Assembly: GCA_013139755.1 (NCBI GenBank)
Contig: WTAG01000164.1
Coordinates: 1-7,863 of the forward strand
DNA length: 7,863 nucleotides
Source: Methylomarinum sp.
GTDB lineage: Bacteria > Pseudomonadota > Gammaproteobacteria > Methylococcales > Methylomonadaceae
Reading direction: 5' to 3'
In this document: positions 1 through 6,594 of the stretch, piece after piece
Layout: each line of letters opens with the position of its first letter
How positions within the stretch are numbered: the first letter of the stretch is position 1
Position numbers and translations under genes: made by a program
The notes under the pieces: generated by a model
Database searches by the model: none
Seen by the model: the letters and a program-made list of their open reading frames with translations, nothing else
Told to the model about the DNA's origin: nothing

Positions 1-517
1 CAATTGTTTTTAATGATACGGCTTCAATATGTTTAGCATCTTGCTGTAATACTTTTTCTATAATTTCCAAAGCTTCATCAATCTTCTCTTGCCTGAGAAA
101 TATCGATGCTTTTAAAGAAAGCGCATCAAGTTGATCCGGCGTCTTTGCCAAAATAACATTAACTTCTTCTAATGATTTATCTGTATCATTAAACAGAAAA
201 TGGACTTTACCTAACTTTAACCGGGACTTCTCACTTTCGGGATCTAATCGAACTGATTCAAGCAGGTTTTCTCGCATTGCTTTGAATTTCTTAGATTTTT
301 CATTAACCAGAGCCATATAATAATAGGCTTCTGCAACTTTCGGATCTTCTTGAATAGCATTTTTAATCTCTAACTCAGATTCCTTATACTGTTCTTTCTC
401 AAAAAGTACTATCCCTTTCTTTAAATACTCTCCCTTACTAACTTCCTCGTTAGTACAAGCAACAATCGCAAGACAAAATATAACTAGCAATTTAATTCTT
501 AAAAATTTTTTATACAT
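1..517 (-). CDS. TPR-repeat lipoprotein, N-terminal part (C-terminus beyond left edge)
   Basis: The frame is open from an ATG at 517-515 to the window edge, giving 172 codons. A TGA lies four codons upstream of that ATG, so no earlier in-frame start is available. The first 20 residues form a lipoprotein signal peptide: basic start (MYKK), hydrophobic core, and lipobox IVAC with the acylated Cys at residue 21. Thr follows that Cys instead of Asp, which by the E. coli sorting rule favours the outer membrane. Four 34-residue-type tetratricopeptide units follow at about 29-60, 61-94, 95-128 and 129-162, each ending in an Asp/Pro-type turn, and a fifth begins at 163. TPR arrays serve as protein-protein scaffolds. 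The lipobox followed by TPRs recalls the PrsT-type lipoproteins of PEP-CTERM/XrtA exopolysaccharide loci, but with the C-terminus missing this is only a suggestion. The gene is divergent from galE. No clear Shine-Dalgarno precedes the start. Confidence 0.85.
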   Translation of the reverse strand, partial: MYKKFLRIKLLVIFCLAIVACTNEEVSKGEYLKKGIVLFEKEQYKESELEIKNAIQEDPKVAEAYYYMALVNEKSKKFKAMRENLLESVRLDPESEKSRLKLGKVHFLFNDTDKSLEEVNVILAKTPDQLDALSLKASIFLRQEKIDEALEIIEKVLQQDAKHIEAVSLKTI

Positions 518-707
518 AATTATTATTCACATTTTAAAAAAGGAATTCTAAAAACCAAAATTCTTTACTATCTGGATAAAGAGATAATTTTTAACTGCAC
601 ACTTATTTCAATTCACCGCTATTTTAGAGCGATACCTTTAGCACAAATATATACCCATCAATTCTAAAACTAGCCATTACCTAACACTAAGCATCTATAC
701 ACCACTA

Positions 708-736
708 ATTATAGTGTATCATTTCTATCTTCCATA
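708..736 (-). promoter_or_regulatory. Candidate promoter for the TPR lipoprotein gene
   Basis: The minus strand reads TATAAT at 713-708, a perfect sigma-70 -10 hexamer. Seventeen bases upstream the -35 position reads TATGGA (736-731), a poor match to TTGACA. If used, the leader to the ATG at 517 would be about 185 nt. The weak -35 and the AT-rich background keep this tentative. Confidence 0.3.
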
Positions 737-792
737 GAATTTTATTAAGTAAAATAGTCTACAATGCAAACTAGGCATGGCGAAAACTCGAT

Positions 793-821
793 CATAAATT
801 TCAAAAAGACCATGCTATAAA
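793..821 (+). promoter_or_regulatory. Candidate extended -10 promoter for galE-galU
   Basis: TATAAA at 816-821 is preceded by TG at 813-814 with one base between, the extended -10 arrangement that can compensate for a weak -35. The -35 position at 793-798 (CATAAA) is indeed weak. Transcription would start near 828 and leave a leader of about 48 nt before the galE ATG at 876. Confidence 0.4.
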
Positions 822-875
822 TTGCCTCATCATAATTTAATCTACCATCAATAAACACACATCATCTCTAATAAC

Positions 876-1934
876 ATGAATACAGATAAAGCAGTTTTGG
901 TTACGGGTGGCGCAGGTTACATTGGTAGTCACGCCTGCGTGGAATTACTACAATCTGGCTACAATGTCATCGTTGTTGACAACCTATCAAACAGTAAAGT
1001 TGAATCACTTAACAGAGTCAAAAAAATAACGGGAAAATCTTTAGTTTTTTACCCGATTGATATTCGTGATAAAAAAGCTTTATCTGAAGTCTTTAACAAA
1101 CATACTATTTCAGCAGTTATGCATTTTGCTGGCTTAAAAGCAGTTGGTGAATCCTGCGAACAACCTTTAAAATATTATCAAAACAATGTTTATGGCTCGC
1201 TAATACTTACCGAGGTCATGACAGAAGCCAAAGTTAAGACTTTAATTTTTAGTTCCTCTGCCACAGTTTATGGTGAACCAGATACTGTGCAATACTCAGA
1301 AGACTTACCTGTTTTTGGTGCGACCAACCCTTACGGCAAATCAAAAGCAATGATTGAAGGAATTTTAGAGGATTTATCGACGGCAGATCAGCTTGCTAAA
1401 GCCGAAACACCCTGGAAAATTATTTTATTGCGTTATTTCAATCCCATAGGCGCTCATAAAAGCGGGCTTATTGGTGAAGACCCCAATGGTATTCCTAATA
1501 ACTTAATTCCTTATGTATCCCAAGTTGCTGTTGGTAAATTAAATCAACTTTCTATTTTTGGTAATGATTACCCCACTCACGATGGTACAGGGGTAAGAGA
1601 TTATATTCACGTTGTCGATCTGGTAAAAGGGCATATTAAGGCATTACAGGCTTTGGAATCTAGCACCTTTGATGATGGCGACTGTAAAGCCTATAATTTA
1701 GGTGCTGGACGAGGTTATAGTGTACTTGAGATTATCCAGGCTTTTGAAACAATCACTCATAAAAAAATAAATTATACATTTGCAGCTCGACGTGCAGGAG
1801 ATGTTGCAGAGAATTCTGCTAACCCGGCCCTTGCATTAAAAGAACTCGGCTGGCAAACTGAAAGAAACCTGCATGACATGGTGACAGACACTTGGCATTG
1901 GCAGACTATAAACCCCCATGGTTACAACGAATAA
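876..1934 (+). CDS. galE: UDP-glucose 4-epimerase GalE
   Basis: Cytoplasmic NAD-dependent short-chain dehydrogenase/reductase that interconverts UDP-glucose and UDP-galactose, the Leloir enzyme that also supplies UDP-galactose for LPS and exopolysaccharide. The 352 residues open with the Rossmann motif GGAGYIGSH (11-19) and the NAD-ribose Asp at D35. The catalytic set is S128 within SSSATVYG and the YxxxK pair Y153/K157; these correspond to E. coli S124, Y149 and K153. RYFNPIGAH (186-194) and the RDYIHV strand (241-246) are further family signatures, and the C-terminus TWHWQ..NPHGY matches E. coli GalE. It is about 14 residues longer than the E. coli enzyme, mostly near 165-180 and 260-270. 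The position equivalent to E. coli gatekeeper Y299 is N313, which may allow N-acetylated UDP-sugars. No Shine-Dalgarno is visible before the ATG. galU follows after 21 bp, so the two are probably cotranscribed. Confidence 0.96.
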   Translation: MNTDKAVLVTGGAGYIGSHACVELLQSGYNVIVVDNLSNSKVESLNRVKKITGKSLVFYPIDIRDKKALSEVFNKHTISAVMHFAGLKAVGESCEQPLKYYQNNVYGSLILTEVMTEAKVKTLIFSSSATVYGEPDTVQYSEDLPVFGATNPYGKSKAMIEGILEDLSTADQLAKAETPWKIILLRYFNPIGAHKSGLIGEDPNGIPNNLIPYVSQVAVGKLNQLSIFGNDYPTHDGTGVRDYIHVVDLVKGHIKALQALESSTFDDGDCKAYNLGAGRGYSVLEIIQAFETITHKKINYTFAARRAGDVAENSANPALALKELGWQTERNLHDMVTDTWHWQTINPHGYNE

Positions 1935-1944
1935 ACCGACTCAA

Positions 1945-1949
1945 AAGGA
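1945..1949 (+). promoter_or_regulatory. Shine-Dalgarno of galU
   Basis: AAGGA lies six bases before the ATG at 1956, inside the 21-bp galE-galU gap. It fixes the galU start and contrasts with galE and the 2916 gene, which have no visible Shine-Dalgarno. Confidence 0.75.
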
Positions 1950-1955
1950 ATTTCA

Positions 1956-2843
1956 ATGACTCAAAAAATCACCAAGGCTGTTTTTCCTGTTGCTGGCTTA
2001 GGCACCCGCTTTCTTCCTGCGACTAAAGCCAGTCCCAAGGAAATGTTACCCATTGTTGATAAGCCTTTAATTCAATATGCGGTTGAAGAAGCTGTCGCAG
2101 CGGGTATTGATACCATGATTTTTGTGACAGGTCGTAATAAAATGGCCATCCCCAATCATTTTGATAAAGCTTACGAACTAGAATGTGAGCTTGAAGCCAA
2201 AGGCAAACAAGAAACATTGGATATCATTCAAAACATTATTCCACCTCATGTTTCTTGTGTTTTCATCAGACAATCTGAAGCATTAGGTTTAGGACATGCA
2301 GTACATTGCGCTAAACCCGTTGTGGGTAATGAGCCTTTTGCCGTAATTCTTGCAGATGACTTGATTCAAGATACAGATCGTGGCTGTATGGCTCAAATGG
2401 TCAAACTTTTTAATGAAAAAAATTGTTCTATTCTTGGTGTTGAGCGAGTTGATCCATCAGAAACAGACAAATATGGCGTAGTTAAAACCAGCGAACAATC
2501 AGGGCCTTCCGCTAAAATTGATATTATTGTCGAAAAACCAAAACCTGAAGTAGCTCCTTCCAACCTTGCTGTTGTTGGTCGCTACATATTAACCCCAGCC
2601 ATTTTCAAGAAAATAGAAAATACAGGGAAAGGTGCTGGAGGTGAGATTCAACTAACTGATGCTATTGCAGATTTACTACAGGATGAAACAGCTTTAGCTT
2701 ATGAATTTGAAGGCATCAGATATGATTGCGGCTCTAAGCTTGGTTTCTTAATTGCTACTGTTGAACACGGCTTACTACACAAAGAGCTAAAGGACGACTT
2801 TTTGGACTATTTAAAAGACTTAGCCGCAAAAAATACAAACTAA
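1956..2843 (+). CDS. galU: UTP-glucose-1-phosphate uridylyltransferase GalU
   Basis: Cytoplasmic nucleotidyltransferase that makes UDP-glucose and pyrophosphate from UTP and glucose-1-phosphate; UDP-glucose is the substrate of the GalE encoded just upstream and a precursor for LPS core, glucans and exopolysaccharide. The 295 residues match the usual GalU length of roughly 290-300. Visible signatures in order are the nucleotide-binding loop [19 protein letters not shown] (14-32), [11 protein letters not shown] (106-116), the metal/nucleotide motif ADD (133-135), VEKP (192-195), VVGRYIL (206-212), GEIQLTDAI (229-237) and YDCGSKLGF (256-264). No expected motif is missing. The start is set by the AAGGA Shine-Dalgarno six bases upstream. 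It is the second gene of a likely galE-galU operon. A perfect stem-loop follows 26 bp after its stop. Confidence 0.96.
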   Translation: MTQKITKAVFPVAGLGTRFLPATKASPKEMLPIVDKPLIQYAVEEAVAAGIDTMIFVTGRNKMAIPNHFDKAYELECELEAKGKQETLDIIQNIIPPHVSCVFIRQSEALGLGHAVHCAKPVVGNEPFAVILADDLIQDTDRGCMAQMVKLFNEKNCSILGVERVDPSETDKYGVVKTSEQSGPSAKIDIIVEKPKPEVAPSNLAVVGRYILTPAIFKKIENTGKGAGGEIQLTDAIADLLQDETALAYEFEGIRYDCGSKLGFLIATVEHGLLHKELKDDFLDYLKDLAAKNTN

Positions 2844-2869
2844 CGCTAAATATTAATAATTCAGTCACC

Positions 2870-2897
2870 GGTTGAGCACACTTCACTCTGCTCAACC
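2870..2897 (+). other. Stem-loop downstream of galU, possible terminator or RNA-stability element
   Basis: GGTTGAGCA (2870-2878) and TGCTCAACC (2889-2897) are perfectly complementary, forming a 9-bp stem with a 10-nt loop. No T-run follows on the plus strand (AATTCAATC), so it is not a classical intrinsic terminator. It ends only 18 bp before the next ATG, so on mRNA it would sit close to that ribosome-binding region. It could be a weak terminator, a 3'-end protection or processing site, or a modulator of translation of the 2916 gene. Confidence 0.5.
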
Positions 2898-2915
2898 AAT
2901 TCAATCAGATTACCT

Positions 2916-3695
2916 ATGAAGCACCCTATTGTTATTATTGGTATTGGCGAACTAGCCGGTGTTTTTGCACGCGGATTTCTTCGCTGTGGCTACCCAGTTT
3001 ATCCAATTACCCGAAAGATGGATTTGCTAAAAGAGTGCGAGAAAATCCCATCACCAGAACTTATACTCATCACCGTACAAGAAAATGAACTCAAAGCCAT
3101 TTTAGAAAAATTACCACCGACATGGCACCAAAAAATCAGCTTAGTACAAAATGAATTATTGCCCCGTGACTGGGAAAGACATCAATTAAAAAACCCGACA
3201 GTTACTGTCGTTTGGTTTGAAAAGAAACCGAACCTAGAACTGACTAATATTCTCTACTCACCCAGTTATGGACCTAATGCCTCGCTAATAGCTAATGCCT
3301 TACAAGCCCTAAAGATTCCAGCTCCTATTTTAAAAAATAAAGATGAACTATTGTATGAATTAGTTCGCAAAGCACTTTATATACTGACCGTTAATATCGC
3401 AGGGTTATTAAATAACTGTACAGTCGGAGAATTATGGTTAAAGCATCAAGATTTGGCCAAAGAAATAGCACTGGAAATTCTTTGCGTTCAAGAGTTTTTG
3501 ACTGCCAAAAAACTCCCTCAAGAAAAACTGATAAATGGTCTTGCCGAAGGTATTAACGATTGTCCTGATAGACATTGCTTGGGACGAAGTGCATTAGCAC
3601 GCCTAGAACGCACATTAAACTATGCTAAAGAAGCTAATATAAACACACCTAAACTAATAGAAATATATCGATTTCACAAATCAATAAAACATTGA
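2916..3695 (+). CDS. Divergent ketopantoate reductase-like (ApbA/PanE family) protein, function unknown
   Basis: The 259-residue product starts with a beta strand and a dinucleotide loop GIGELAG (9-15), followed by a typical Rossmann layout: ITVQEN (52-57), SLVQN (75-79), then a helical C-terminal half. By-eye comparison with E. coli PanE (303 residues, from memory) gives an ungapped match from RK to GEL: RK..(8)..N..(7)..C..GEL here at 151-173. This places K152 at catalytic Lys176, N160 at Asn184 and N79 at Asn98, but I156 replaces Asn180, and a Ser or other residue appears where Glu256 would be. The family is NAD(P)H-dependent 2-oxo-acid reductases; the altered positions argue against assuming true 2-dehydropantoate reduction. 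It follows galU after 72 bp containing a stem-loop and converges on ttcA, 17 bp away. No Shine-Dalgarno is evident; the ATG is chosen because the Rossmann strand begins immediately after it. Confidence 0.65.
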   Translation: MKHPIVIIGIGELAGVFARGFLRCGYPVYPITRKMDLLKECEKIPSPELILITVQENELKAILEKLPPTWHQKISLVQNELLPRDWERHQLKNPTVTVVWFEKKPNLELTNILYSPSYGPNASLIANALQALKIPAPILKNKDELLYELVRKALYILTVNIAGLLNNCTVGELWLKHQDLAKEIALEILCVQEFLTAKKLPQEKLINGLAEGINDCPDRHCLGRSALARLERTLNYAKEANINTPKLIEIYRFHKSIKH

Positions 3696-3712
3696 TGACT
3701 AATATTTAGCTA

Positions 3713-4567
3713 TTAGCGCTCCAGAATATCCAGCCCAGCCTCATCAGAAGCAATTCTTGGCCCAACAGATTCACCTACTTTCAATCCAGTAAAATCAAAT
3801 AATTGAGTATCTGCCATTTGTGATGGTGAAATATTCTGAAGACTTGAAAATATAGTTTCTAAGCGCCCAGGAAATTGTTTATCCCAGCCTGTTAACATTT
3901 CCTTCATAGCTTGCCGTTGTAAATTTTCTTGAGAGCCACACAAGTTACAAGGAATAATAGGAAAATCTTTAATTTCCGCATACCGACTAATATCTTTTTC
4001 CTTACAATAAGCTAAGGGTCTGATCACAATATTTTGCTTATCATCACTTAATAATTTAGGTGGCATTGCCTTTAACTTACCCGCAAAGAACATATTAAGA
4101 AAATAAGTTTCTAAAATATCATCTCGATGATGTCCTAAAGCAATTTTGGTGATTTTATGCGCTTTGGCAAAACCATACAAAGTGCCTCGTCTTAATCGAG
4201 AACATAAACTACAAGTTGTTTTTCCCTCAGGAATCACCCGCTTTACAATACTATAGGTATCATGCTCAATAATATGATATGGAACGCCTATTGACTCTAA
4301 ATATTCAGGTAAAATATGTTCAGGAAAACCCGGCTGTTTTTGATCCAAATTAACCGCAATAATTTCAAAATCAATCGGTGCCGTTTTCTGTAAATGCATC
4401 AGAATATCTAGCATGGCAAAGGAATCTTTACCACCTGACAGGCAAACCATCACCTTATCACCCGCTTCAATCATATTATAATCGGCTATAGCCTGACCAA
4501 CATATCTTCGTAGGCGTTTGTGTAACTTGTTAAATTCTATTTTGGACTTTTTTGCGGGGTCTGACAT
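3713..4567 (-). CDS. ttcA: tRNA 2-thiocytidine(32) synthetase TtcA
   Basis: ATP-dependent cytoplasmic enzyme that thiolates cytidine 32 of certain tRNA anticodon loops, using an Fe-S cluster and sulfur delivered from a cysteine desulfurase. The 284 residues carry the PP-loop SGGKDS (44-49), the CSLC cysteine pair C119/C122, GHHRDD (145-150), and the later PCNLCGSQ motif (206-213), which supplies C207/C210; in E. coli TtcA the pair plus one later Cys ligate the [4Fe-4S] cluster. All are intact, and the length is within the normal range of 270-311. The basic N-terminus ([14 protein letters not shown]) is typical. It lies 149 bp downstream of fabB on the same strand, separated by a long palindrome, and is convergent with the PanE-like gene. 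No clear Shine-Dalgarno precedes the ATG at 4567, and no strong promoter is seen, so cotranscription with fabB remains possible. Confidence 0.95.
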   Translation of the reverse strand: MSDPAKKSKIEFNKLHKRLRRYVGQAIADYNMIEAGDKVMVCLSGGKDSFAMLDILMHLQKTAPIDFEIIAVNLDQKQPGFPEHILPEYLESIGVPYHIIEHDTYSIVKRVIPEGKTTCSLCSRLRRGTLYGFAKAHKITKIALGHHRDDILETYFLNMFFAGKLKAMPPKLLSDDKQNIVIRPLAYCKEKDISRYAEIKDFPIIPCNLCGSQENLQRQAMKEMLTGWDKQFPGRLETIFSSLQNISPSQMADTQLFDFTGLKVGESVGPRIASDEAGLDILER

Positions 4568-4611
4568 TAATGTGGGATATATAGAAAGTTAGCTTTTAGA
4601 GATATAATTCT

Positions 4612-4681
4612 CACACAAAGGCACAGAGACACAAGGAAGAGCGCTTATTTTCTCTTCTTTGTATCTCTGTGCCTTTATGTG
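4612..4681. repeat. 70-bp imperfect palindrome, REP/MITE-like, between fabB and ttcA
   Basis: Left arm 4612-4641 and right arm 4652-4681 are each 30 nt, pairing at 27 of 30 positions around a 10-nt loop (CGCTTATTTT, 4642-4651). The core AAGGCACAGAGA is perfectly paired. The three non-Watson-Crick positions are 4616/4677, 4630/4663 and 4635/4658, all differing by transitions. On the minus-strand transcript two of them become G-U pairs. The CACAGAG-rich arms resemble dispersed palindromic repeats I recall from many bacterial genomes. It could end or stabilise the fabAB transcript, but no T-run follows on the minus strand. Confidence 0.75.
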
Positions 4682-4716
4682 GATATGCTTCTGCTTGTAC
4701 AGAATGAATTTACAAC

Positions 4717-5937
4717 TTAATCGCTATACCGTTGGAAAATCAATGTTGCGTTTGTACCACCAAAACCAAAACTATTCGACATAATGGTATTTAATGTCAC
4801 ATTATCTTGGCGTTTTCTGACAATAGGAATGCCTTCTGCGCCTGGATCAAGCTGTTTAATATTTGCTGATTCACTCAGGAAGTTATGTTCCATCATTAGC
4901 AATGAATAAATCGACTCATTAACCCCTGCCGCACCTAATGCATGACCAGTTAATGATTTAGTCGAACTCACCGCAGGCACATTATCATTACCAAACACAG
5001 TACGTAAAGCTTCAAGCTCACGGGTATCACCAACTGGCGTACTAGTTCCATGTGCATTGATATAATCAATATCACCTGTTACTGTCGCCATCGCTTGTTG
5101 CATACAACGAACAGCGCCTTCGCCTGATGGTTGAACCATGTCATAACCATCTGAAGTTGCACCATAACCTACTAACTCAGCAAGAATATTAGCGCCACGG
5201 GCTTTTGCGTGTTCTAATTCTTCAATCACTAAAACACCACCACCACCTGCAATAACAAAACCGTCACGGGTTTCATCATAAGGTCTTGATGCAGTTTCTG
5301 GGGCGTCATTATATTTTGAAGATAAGGCACCCATTGCATCAAATAATACCGACATAGACCAATGTAATTCTTCTCCACCGCCAGCAAACACAACATCTTG
5401 TTTACCTAACTGAATTAATTCCATGGCATGGCCTATACAATGCGCACTGGTTGCACAGGCAGAACTAATTGAGTAGTTAACACCTTTAATCTTAAAGGGT
5501 GTCGCTAAACATGCCGTATTGGTACTGGACATGGTTCTAGGCACCATATATGGTCCAACACGCTTCACGCCTTTTTCTCTTAAAATATCGGCTGCTGCAA
5601 CCAGGTTAGACGTTGAAGGCCCCCCCGATCCCATCACTAGCCCGGTACGAAAATTAGATACTTCATCTTCTGTTAAGCCTGAGTGTTCAATCGCTTGTTG
5701 CATTGCAACATAATTGTATGCCGCACCATCACCCATAAAACGCTTCACTTTACGATCAATAAAGTCATCAAGATCAATATCTACAGAACCATGAATATGA
5801 CTTCTAAAGCCCATTTCTTCATATACATCAGCATGAACAATACCAGACTTACCCTGCTTTAAAGACTCTACAACTTCGTCTTTATTATTTCCAATACTAG
5901 AAACAATACCTAAACCTGTTACAACGACTCTTTTCAT
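4717..5937 (-). CDS. fabB: 3-oxoacyl-ACP synthase I (beta-ketoacyl-ACP synthase) FabB
   Basis: Condensing enzyme of type II fatty acid synthesis; it extends cis-3-decenoyl-ACP made by FabA with malonyl-ACP and so is needed for unsaturated fatty acids. The 406 residues equal E. coli FabB in length and are similar throughout. The nucleophile is C161 in SSACATSAH (158-166); the catalytic histidines are H296 in [11 protein letters not shown] and H332 in TGHALGAAG, with K327 in STKSLTGH. The C-terminal [11 protein letters not shown] loop (387-397) is intact. MKR immediately precedes the first strand VVVTGLG, supporting the ATG at 5937. It follows fabA with a 10-bp gap and has its own AAAGG Shine-Dalgarno overlapping the fabA stop, so the two are very likely cotranscribed and translationally coupled. 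FabB is preferred to FabF because of the fabA neighbour and the FabB-like sequence details. Confidence 0.97.
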   Translation of the reverse strand: MKRVVVTGLGIVSSIGNNKDEVVESLKQGKSGIVHADVYEEMGFRSHIHGSVDIDLDDFIDRKVKRFMGDGAAYNYVAMQQAIEHSGLTEDEVSNFRTGLVMGSGGPSTSNLVAAADILREKGVKRVGPYMVPRTMSSTNTACLATPFKIKGVNYSISSACATSAHCIGHAMELIQLGKQDVVFAGGGEELHWSMSVLFDAMGALSSKYNDAPETASRPYDETRDGFVIAGGGGVLVIEELEHAKARGANILAELVGYGATSDGYDMVQPSGEGAVRCMQQAMATVTGDIDYINAHGTSTPVGDTRELEALRTVFGNDNVPAVSSTKSLTGHALGAAGVNESIYSLLMMEHNFLSESANIKQLDPGAEGIPIVRKRQDNVTLNTIMSNSFGFGGTNATLIFQRYSD

Positions 5938-5944
5938 TACTTAA

Positions 5945-5949
5945 CCTTT
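5945..5949 (-). promoter_or_regulatory. Shine-Dalgarno of fabB overlapping the fabA stop codon
   Basis: The minus strand reads TAA AGG across the fabA stop (5950-5948), so AAAGG (5949-5945) lies seven bases before the fabB ATG at 5937. The overlap suggests that ribosomes ending on fabA help start fabB, keeping the two products in proportion. Confidence 0.7.
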
Positions 5950-6463
5950 AAAAATCTTTAGTAGATGTAAATAACCCAACTCTTAAATCTTTTGCTTCAT
6001 AAATGACTTTGCCATCAACTTCCATCGTGGCATCACCAATACCCATCACTAACTTACGCATAATGACGCGCTTAAGATCTATTTTATAAGTTACTTTCTT
6101 TGCTGTAGGCAATACCTGTCCAGTAAATTTAACTTCACCACACCCTAATGCGCGACCTTTACCAGGGCCACCCGCCCAACACAAATAAAAACCAATTAAT
6201 TGCCACATTGCATCAAGCCCTAAACACCCAGGCATCACCGGATCGCCTTGAAAATGACAATCAAAAAACCATAAATCTGGCGTTATATCAAGCTCAGCAA
6301 TAATTTCACCTTTACCAAATTTGCCACCTTCATCTGATATATGGCTTATACGATCCATCATTAACATATTTGGAAGTGGCAACTGCGCGTTTTCAGGGCC
6401 ATATAGCTCCCCTCTTCCAGACTTTAATAATTCTTCGCGCGTAAAGCTATGCTGTTTTTCCAT
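5948..6463 (-). CDS. fabA: 3-hydroxydecanoyl-ACP dehydratase/isomerase FabA
   Basis: Bifunctional enzyme of the type II fatty acid pathway: it dehydrates 3-hydroxydecanoyl-ACP and isomerises trans-2- to cis-3-decenoyl-ACP, the branch point to unsaturated fatty acids. The 171-residue hot-dog-fold protein is one residue shorter than E. coli FabA and matches it end to end. The active-site His is H70 in [20 protein letters not shown] and the Asp is D84 in the same block. [15 protein letters not shown] (112-126) is the family core, with SGRGEL near the start and VGLF near the end. The ATG at 6463 gives the expected N-terminus; only a weak AGG lies about ten bases upstream. It is the first gene of the fabA-fabB pair and has a likely promoter about 42 bp upstream, downstream of and co-oriented with the lytic transglycosylase gene. 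Confidence 0.97.
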   Translation of the reverse strand: MEKQHSFTREELLKSGRGELYGPENAQLPLPNMLMMDRISHISDEGGKFGKGEIIAELDITPDLWFFDCHFQGDPVMPGCLGLDAMWQLIGFYLCWAGGPGKGRALGCGEVKFTGQVLPTAKKVTYKIDLKRVIMRKLVMGIGDATMEVDGKVIYEAKDLRVGLFTSTKDF

Positions 6464-6486
6464 TGAGTCAATACCTAACTTAATTT

Positions 6487-6498
6487 TTATTATAATAA
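6487..6498. promoter_or_regulatory. AT-rich 12-bp palindrome at the fabA transcription start region
   Basis: TTATTATAATAA is a perfect 12-bp palindrome just downstream of the main fabA -10 box, where transcription would begin. It contains a second TATAAT on the minus strand (6494-6489). It could be an operator or a second -10, but such AT-only palindromes also arise by chance. It does not resemble the E. coli FabR or FadR sites as I remember them. Confidence 0.25.
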
Positions 6499-6504
6499 CG
6501 AGCC

Positions 6505-6533
6505 ATTATACATCGCACATTCTCTCTACGGAA
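6505..6533 (-). promoter_or_regulatory. Candidate fabA-fabB promoter
   Basis: A perfect TATAAT lies on the minus strand at 6510-6505, with TG directly before it. The -35 position with a 17-bp spacer is TTCCGT (6533-6528), or TTTCCG with 18 bp, both weak matches to TTGACA. Transcription would start near 6498 and leave about 35 nt before the fabA ATG. The location, inside the 131-bp gap between the lytic transglycosylase stop and fabA, fits. Confidence 0.5.
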
Positions 6534-6594
6534 ACTTTTGTATCAACAATTACAAGGAGTTTTCCTAAGAATAGAGAAGCAATTGCGAAAAAAG

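Larger units (their letters stand above)
518..875. other. Intergenic region between divergent TPR lipoprotein gene and galE
   Basis: This 358-bp, very AT-rich stretch has stops in all frames at short intervals and holds no convincing gene on either strand. It should contain the promoters for both flanking divergent genes. A perfect TATAAT hexamer sits on the minus strand at 713-708, and an extended -10 sits on the plus strand at 813-821. A short inverted repeat, CACTA-ATTA-TAGTG at 702-715, overlaps the minus-strand -10 and could be an operator or chance. No RNA gene or riboswitch fold was recognised. Confidence 0.6.

Noticed and set aside
702..715. CACTA-ATTA-TAGTG inverted repeat as a dedicated operator
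   Set aside because: Arms of 5 bp in AT-rich DNA are weak evidence and no regulator gene is in view; noted only within the intergenic description.
2023..2217. Minus-strand open frame of 64 codons within galU
   Set aside because: It lies wholly inside a strongly supported galU, has no recognisable domain and no ribosome-binding context; it is an antisense shadow.
3699..3716. Stem CTAATA/TATTAG at the convergent junction, as a bidirectional terminator
   Set aside because: The stem is only 6 bp and AT-rich with no T-run, and it overlaps the ttcA stop codon; too weak to call.
4601..4686. GATAT direct repeats at 4601-4605 and 4682-4686 as a target-site duplication around the palindrome
   Set aside because: The right copy abuts the element but the left copy is six bases away, and a 5-bp AT-rich match is easily chance.
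5519..5713. Plus-strand open frame of 64 codons within fabB
   Set aside because: It is antisense to the conserved FabB coding sequence, with no family resemblance.
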